Below are positions 57,871 through 64,000 of a stretch of DNA of 64,000 bases, one piece after another. Below the pieces are notes generated by a model, which saw only the letters and a program-made list of their open reading frames with translations, made no database searches and was not told the DNA's origin. Position 1 is the first letter of the stretch, and each line of letters starts with the position of its first letter. The translations under genes were made by a program, and so were the position numbers. Origin of the DNA: Pipra filicauda (lineage: Eukaryota > Chordata > Aves > Passeriformes > Pipridae); assembly GCF_003945595.2 (NCBI RefSeq), contig NW_024104451.1, positions 752,941 through 816,940 on the forward strand, written 5' to 3'.

Positions 57871-59438
57871 ACCTTGTGTGCTCTGTGGTTATAGGGGGGA
57901 GCTGGAGGGTGGGTGGGGGCTCTGGGAGGCACTGAGAGGTACGTGGAGGGGTCAGGAGGGGACTTGAAAGCAAATACAGGACTTGGGAGGGAAAACAAGT
58001 GACCAAAAAGCACACAGAGGTCTCTAGGCCAGGCTGAAACCCTGCCAGCTTTAGGGAAGGCCAGATATATACAGGTGACCTAACAGCAGTGTAAGAGAAA
58101 AGGAGAGAGTGACTTAGCTGGAGCTATGGGAGGGTGCCTATTTTACAGCCCCCTCTTCCCACAAAGCCAAAAATAATTCACCATCAGGAGGGGGACGATG
58201 CTGGGAGGCAGCAGGACTGACCCGAGGCCTGCAGGCAGCACCTCCATCCTCTGCAGCCCCATTCCTGGTCCCACCAGTCCCCTGGGCTGGGTCTATCTGG
58301 GTCTCCCCGGGAAGCAAGCCCCAAAGCTGGACTCAGAAGTGCTCCTGAGGAAGGTGATGGGGTGAGTTCTGGGGCAGGGGAGGAGCAAGGGGCAGAGGCA
58401 TGACATTGGCATGAGCAGGGACAGAGCAGGGGAATAGAAGGAAGGGCAATAGGCCAGGAGCATGGTCAAGGATAGGGAAAAGGAAAGGGCAGGAGGGGGA
58501 ATGGGCAGGGCAGTAGTCAAGGACAGGGACAGAATCAGGGGCAGGGGTTTGGAAACATGGGGACAGGGGCAGAGGGATGTGGCAGGAGCAGGGTAAAAGG
58601 CAAGGCTGCCGTCAAAGCCTGATGGGGACAACAGAGCTGACACCCAGGACTGACAGGAGTGCAATGGGCCCTGCCGTGGAGATGAGGAGCAACCCCAAAT
58701 TGCCTGCAGTGGGCCCAGGGCCTGGGCCTGGCATTGCAGTCATCATGCCACCATGCAGGGCACACAGAAAATCCTTCACTGGAGTACTGTTTTGGTTGTA
58801 CCCACAGGCTCACAGCTGTATTGACTGTTCTGGGGGGTGGCATCAGTGGGAAGGGACTGCACCGGGGCGCTGCACCTCCTCCCTGGTCTGCAGGAGCTTC
58901 TTCAGCAGCACCTGAGGTAGGAGGGTGCCTCAGCCAGGGGTTCCCTCCCTCATCTGCTGAGTCCTGGCTCTTCCCAGGGCTCTGGCTCCGTAGGATGTCA
59001 GCACAGACTGGATCTCCTTGTGCCACCATGGCCTCCAAGCAGGTGTTGGCAGTTGCTACAACCATTGCAACAGTCGTGTTGCAAAGAGCAACACATGCAC
59101 CACCTTCCTGTTGATGCCAAAACAAGGGCTCCCGTGTGGCCTCGGGGCTCCCTGCTTGGCTCCAGGTGACAGTGGGGGCACAAAGGAGGTGATGGCCACC
59201 AGCCACCGAGCACTTGGCTGGAGGGGGACGCCTGCCCACCTATCCCAGCACCACACAGGACCTGACTCTGCAGGGGTCAGCTCCTGGACCCCCATGAGCC
59301 AGGACAGGCTGCTGGGATCCGCACCCATCTGTGTCAGGCACAGATGGCCGGGGAGGGGCCGGCGCAGTGAACATTAACCCCAGGGCGGTGTCTGGGGCTC
59401 CTCAGCAGAGCAGTTCCAGCACCCTGGCAGCACCTGCA
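57871..59438. other. PIGU-TLDC2 intergenic spacer
   Basis: About 1.6 kb holding the degenerate G/A-rich minisatellite at 58364-58610 and the presumed TLDC2 promoter near its right end. No clear TATA box is seen before the TLDC2 start. The long minus-strand frame at 58535-59239 has no recognisable domain. Confidence 0.6.
58364..58610. repeat. Degenerate purine-rich minisatellite
   Basis: Imperfect repeats of the form (A/G)GGGACAGGG(C/G)A(A/G) with spacers of about 12-24 bp, for example near 58415, 58530, 58560 and 58590. All are strongly purine-biased on the + strand. Confidence 0.65.
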
Positions 59439-62420
<2,982 letters not shown>

Positions 62421-62875
62421 CCCCACCAACCACACCTGGGGACAAAGGTGGCACCGAGGGGATGCTTTGACACCGACGTCTCGTGCACAGCTGTTCCCTG
62501 CCAGGACCCGCCGAGCCTGTGGGACGGTGCCAGCCTCGCCCCTGCCTCCCTCCCCCCAACATCCCCATGTCATGTGCCAGCAGCCGGTGCAGGCAGCATG
62601 ATGGGGACGGGCTGCAGTGGGGTCTCAGCCCTGCAGTGCTGCTGCCACCGTGCCGGGCTGCCCAGGGTGGCTGCAGGAGTGGCCCCACCACGGCCCCACA
62701 GAGCTGCCTGGCTGGGATGGGGGCACACGGTGGCACCGGGCACCGTAGGGCAGAAGATGAAGGAGCAACCTTCGAGAGTGGCACGATTGCGGCAGGACCA
62801 GGCACGCCCAGGAGCTGGCAGGGCTGGCAGGCAGCACAGTCACCACTCCTCAATAAACAGGCAGAGCTGCGCCCA
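62421..62875 (+). other. TLDC2: TLDC2 3' untranslated region (predicted)
   Basis: From the stop to just beyond the AATAAA at 62852; about 0.45 kb and GC-rich. Confidence 0.65.
62852..62857 (+). terminator. TLDC2: TLDC2 polyadenylation signal
   Basis: AATAAA in ACTCCTCAATAAACAGG, the first canonical signal after the TLDC2 stop. Confidence 0.75.
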
Positions 62876-64000
62876 CAGCCTCGTCCTTGCCCTGGAAACA
62901 ACGAATGGCACCATGAAGGTGTGCAGAGCCCCTGGTGGGGAGCAGGCCTGAGCTGTGACAGCACCAGCTGTACCCTGTCCCAGCCCAGGCCACAGCAAAC
63001 AGGGGGTCAGCCTGAGGCACTGCTTCAGGGGGGTGCAGGGATCCATCCCCCCTCTGGCAGAGTCTACTGTCTCCATCCACCCCATCATCCCATGAGGACG
63101 AGGGTTTCCAGGCTATGCTGGGCATCCCAGCCTGACCTGCTCCGACCAGGGAAGGGTGACAAGAGCCCTTCTGGACCCCTTCCCACCCAGAGCTCCATGA
63201 CCTGTTGCCTCTTGCCTGGCTGACAGGGTTTAGCTTCTCACTCCTGGATGCTGGGCGAGCTCTCCTCCACCATCCCTGTCTCAGCAGCAGGACCAGCCCC
63301 ACGGGATTCCAGGCAGGGGTGGTTCATGGGGCTATGGCAGGGCAAGGGCCTGCCTGGTTTGACCACATTTGATGTATTTATTGTAGGAGCACAACTGGAT
63401 GCTGAGCTGAAGTATCACCCCATGACCTCACCTGATGATCCCATGATCTCACCTCAGCTCCTGCCCATAAACCCGCAATTTTGTGAAGCCTGGATCCCAT
63501 TGAGCCCCAGGCTGAAGCACTTTACACATTCCCCCACCCTCCCTACCCCACTTGTACCTGCGTTGAACCTCACCAGGCATTTCCCTGCTGATTCCATCTC
63601 CCACAGCCCACCCATGCCACCTCTCCAGCAGCTGGCACCTACTTCTTGCAGCACACATCCACACAGGCTGTGGGAGATTGAAGGAGAAACAGGTAAGAAT
63701 GGATTTAAGCCAAGGACAGGACAGACAGAAGATGAAGCCAGTGCAGGACACAGGCAGACAATGCATCAACCAGTCCTGTTTTAAACATAACCCTTTCATA
63801 CCCCCTTTCTGCCTACTCCTTTGTTCCTCCCTCCTCCTCCACTTTCAGAATCCCACCGACCCCCTCCACCATCCCCAGGATTACAGTCTGACCTGTGGCG
63901 AAGTTCCAGTTGCCTTTAGTCTCTTGAGAGCCCACCAGACAGTTGGAGCAAGGTTTGCCTTCCTCCCTTTCTGAATCCTCACAGATAAAAAAAAAAAGAA
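62876..64000. other. Sequence downstream of TLDC2, no gene recognised
   Basis: About 1.1 kb. On the minus strand an AATAAA (63382-63377) could be the poly(A) signal of a converging gene to the right; in mammals SAMHD1 converges on TLDC2. No SAMHD1 coding exon is seen here. The window ends in a short A-run (about 63988-63998). Confidence 0.45.

Noticed and set aside
58535..59239. A 234-codon minus-strand open frame between PIGU and TLDC2.
   Set aside because: It spans the degenerate minisatellite and shows no domain; I considered a HEAT-repeat (maestro-type) gene but saw no repeat periodicity.

Overview
This window is vertebrate nuclear DNA, almost certainly from a bird and probably a songbird. 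Ten pieces of CR1 LINE (chicken repeat 1) are scattered through it. One short retroposon has a tRNA-Ile-like head joined to a CR1-type 3' tail, the architecture described for the passerine TguSINE1 family. Genes are split by GT-AG introns and their promoters lie in CpG islands. There are no bacterial operons, CRISPR arrays or rRNA genes, and I found no functional tRNA.

Two protein-coding genes can be reconstructed completely, both on the + strand. PIGU (36495-56316, 12 coding exons, 435 codons plus stop) encodes the multi-pass ER membrane subunit of the GPI transamidase. Its CpG-island promoter lies at about 35.87-36.88 kb and its probable poly(A) signal at 57848. TLDC2 (59439-62420, 6 coding exons, 224 codons plus stop) encodes a small TLDc-domain protein and has a probable poly(A) signal at 62852. 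All splice junctions of both genes are GT/AG and all phases close. The genes are head-to-tail about 1.6 kb apart. In the human genome they lie well apart on chromosome 20q11, so this adjacency is a synteny point worth checking. The two genes have unrelated functions and nothing suggests they work together.

A second CpG island at about 5.69-6.68 kb looks like a promoter plus non-coding first exon of a minus-strand gene. It has an inverted CCAAT box, a GC box, a palindromic CRE, a hexanucleotide-repeat exon and a consensus splice donor. By synteny the best guess is TP53INP2, which is divergent from PIGU in mammals, but no coding exon of it is visible and it would have to extend past the left edge.

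The rest (about 0-5.6, 6.7-35.8 and 62.9-64 kb, and the PIGU introns) is intergenic or intronic sequence with CR1 remnants, a few minisatellites, an unexplained ~100-bp repeated unit, a perfect 24-bp palindrome and other small structures. I found no convincing evidence for a new multi-gene system. The most useful leads are the unassigned CpG-island transcript with its hexanucleotide repeat, the SINE-in-CR1 nesting, the unexplained repeat pair, and the PIGU-TLDC2 junction.
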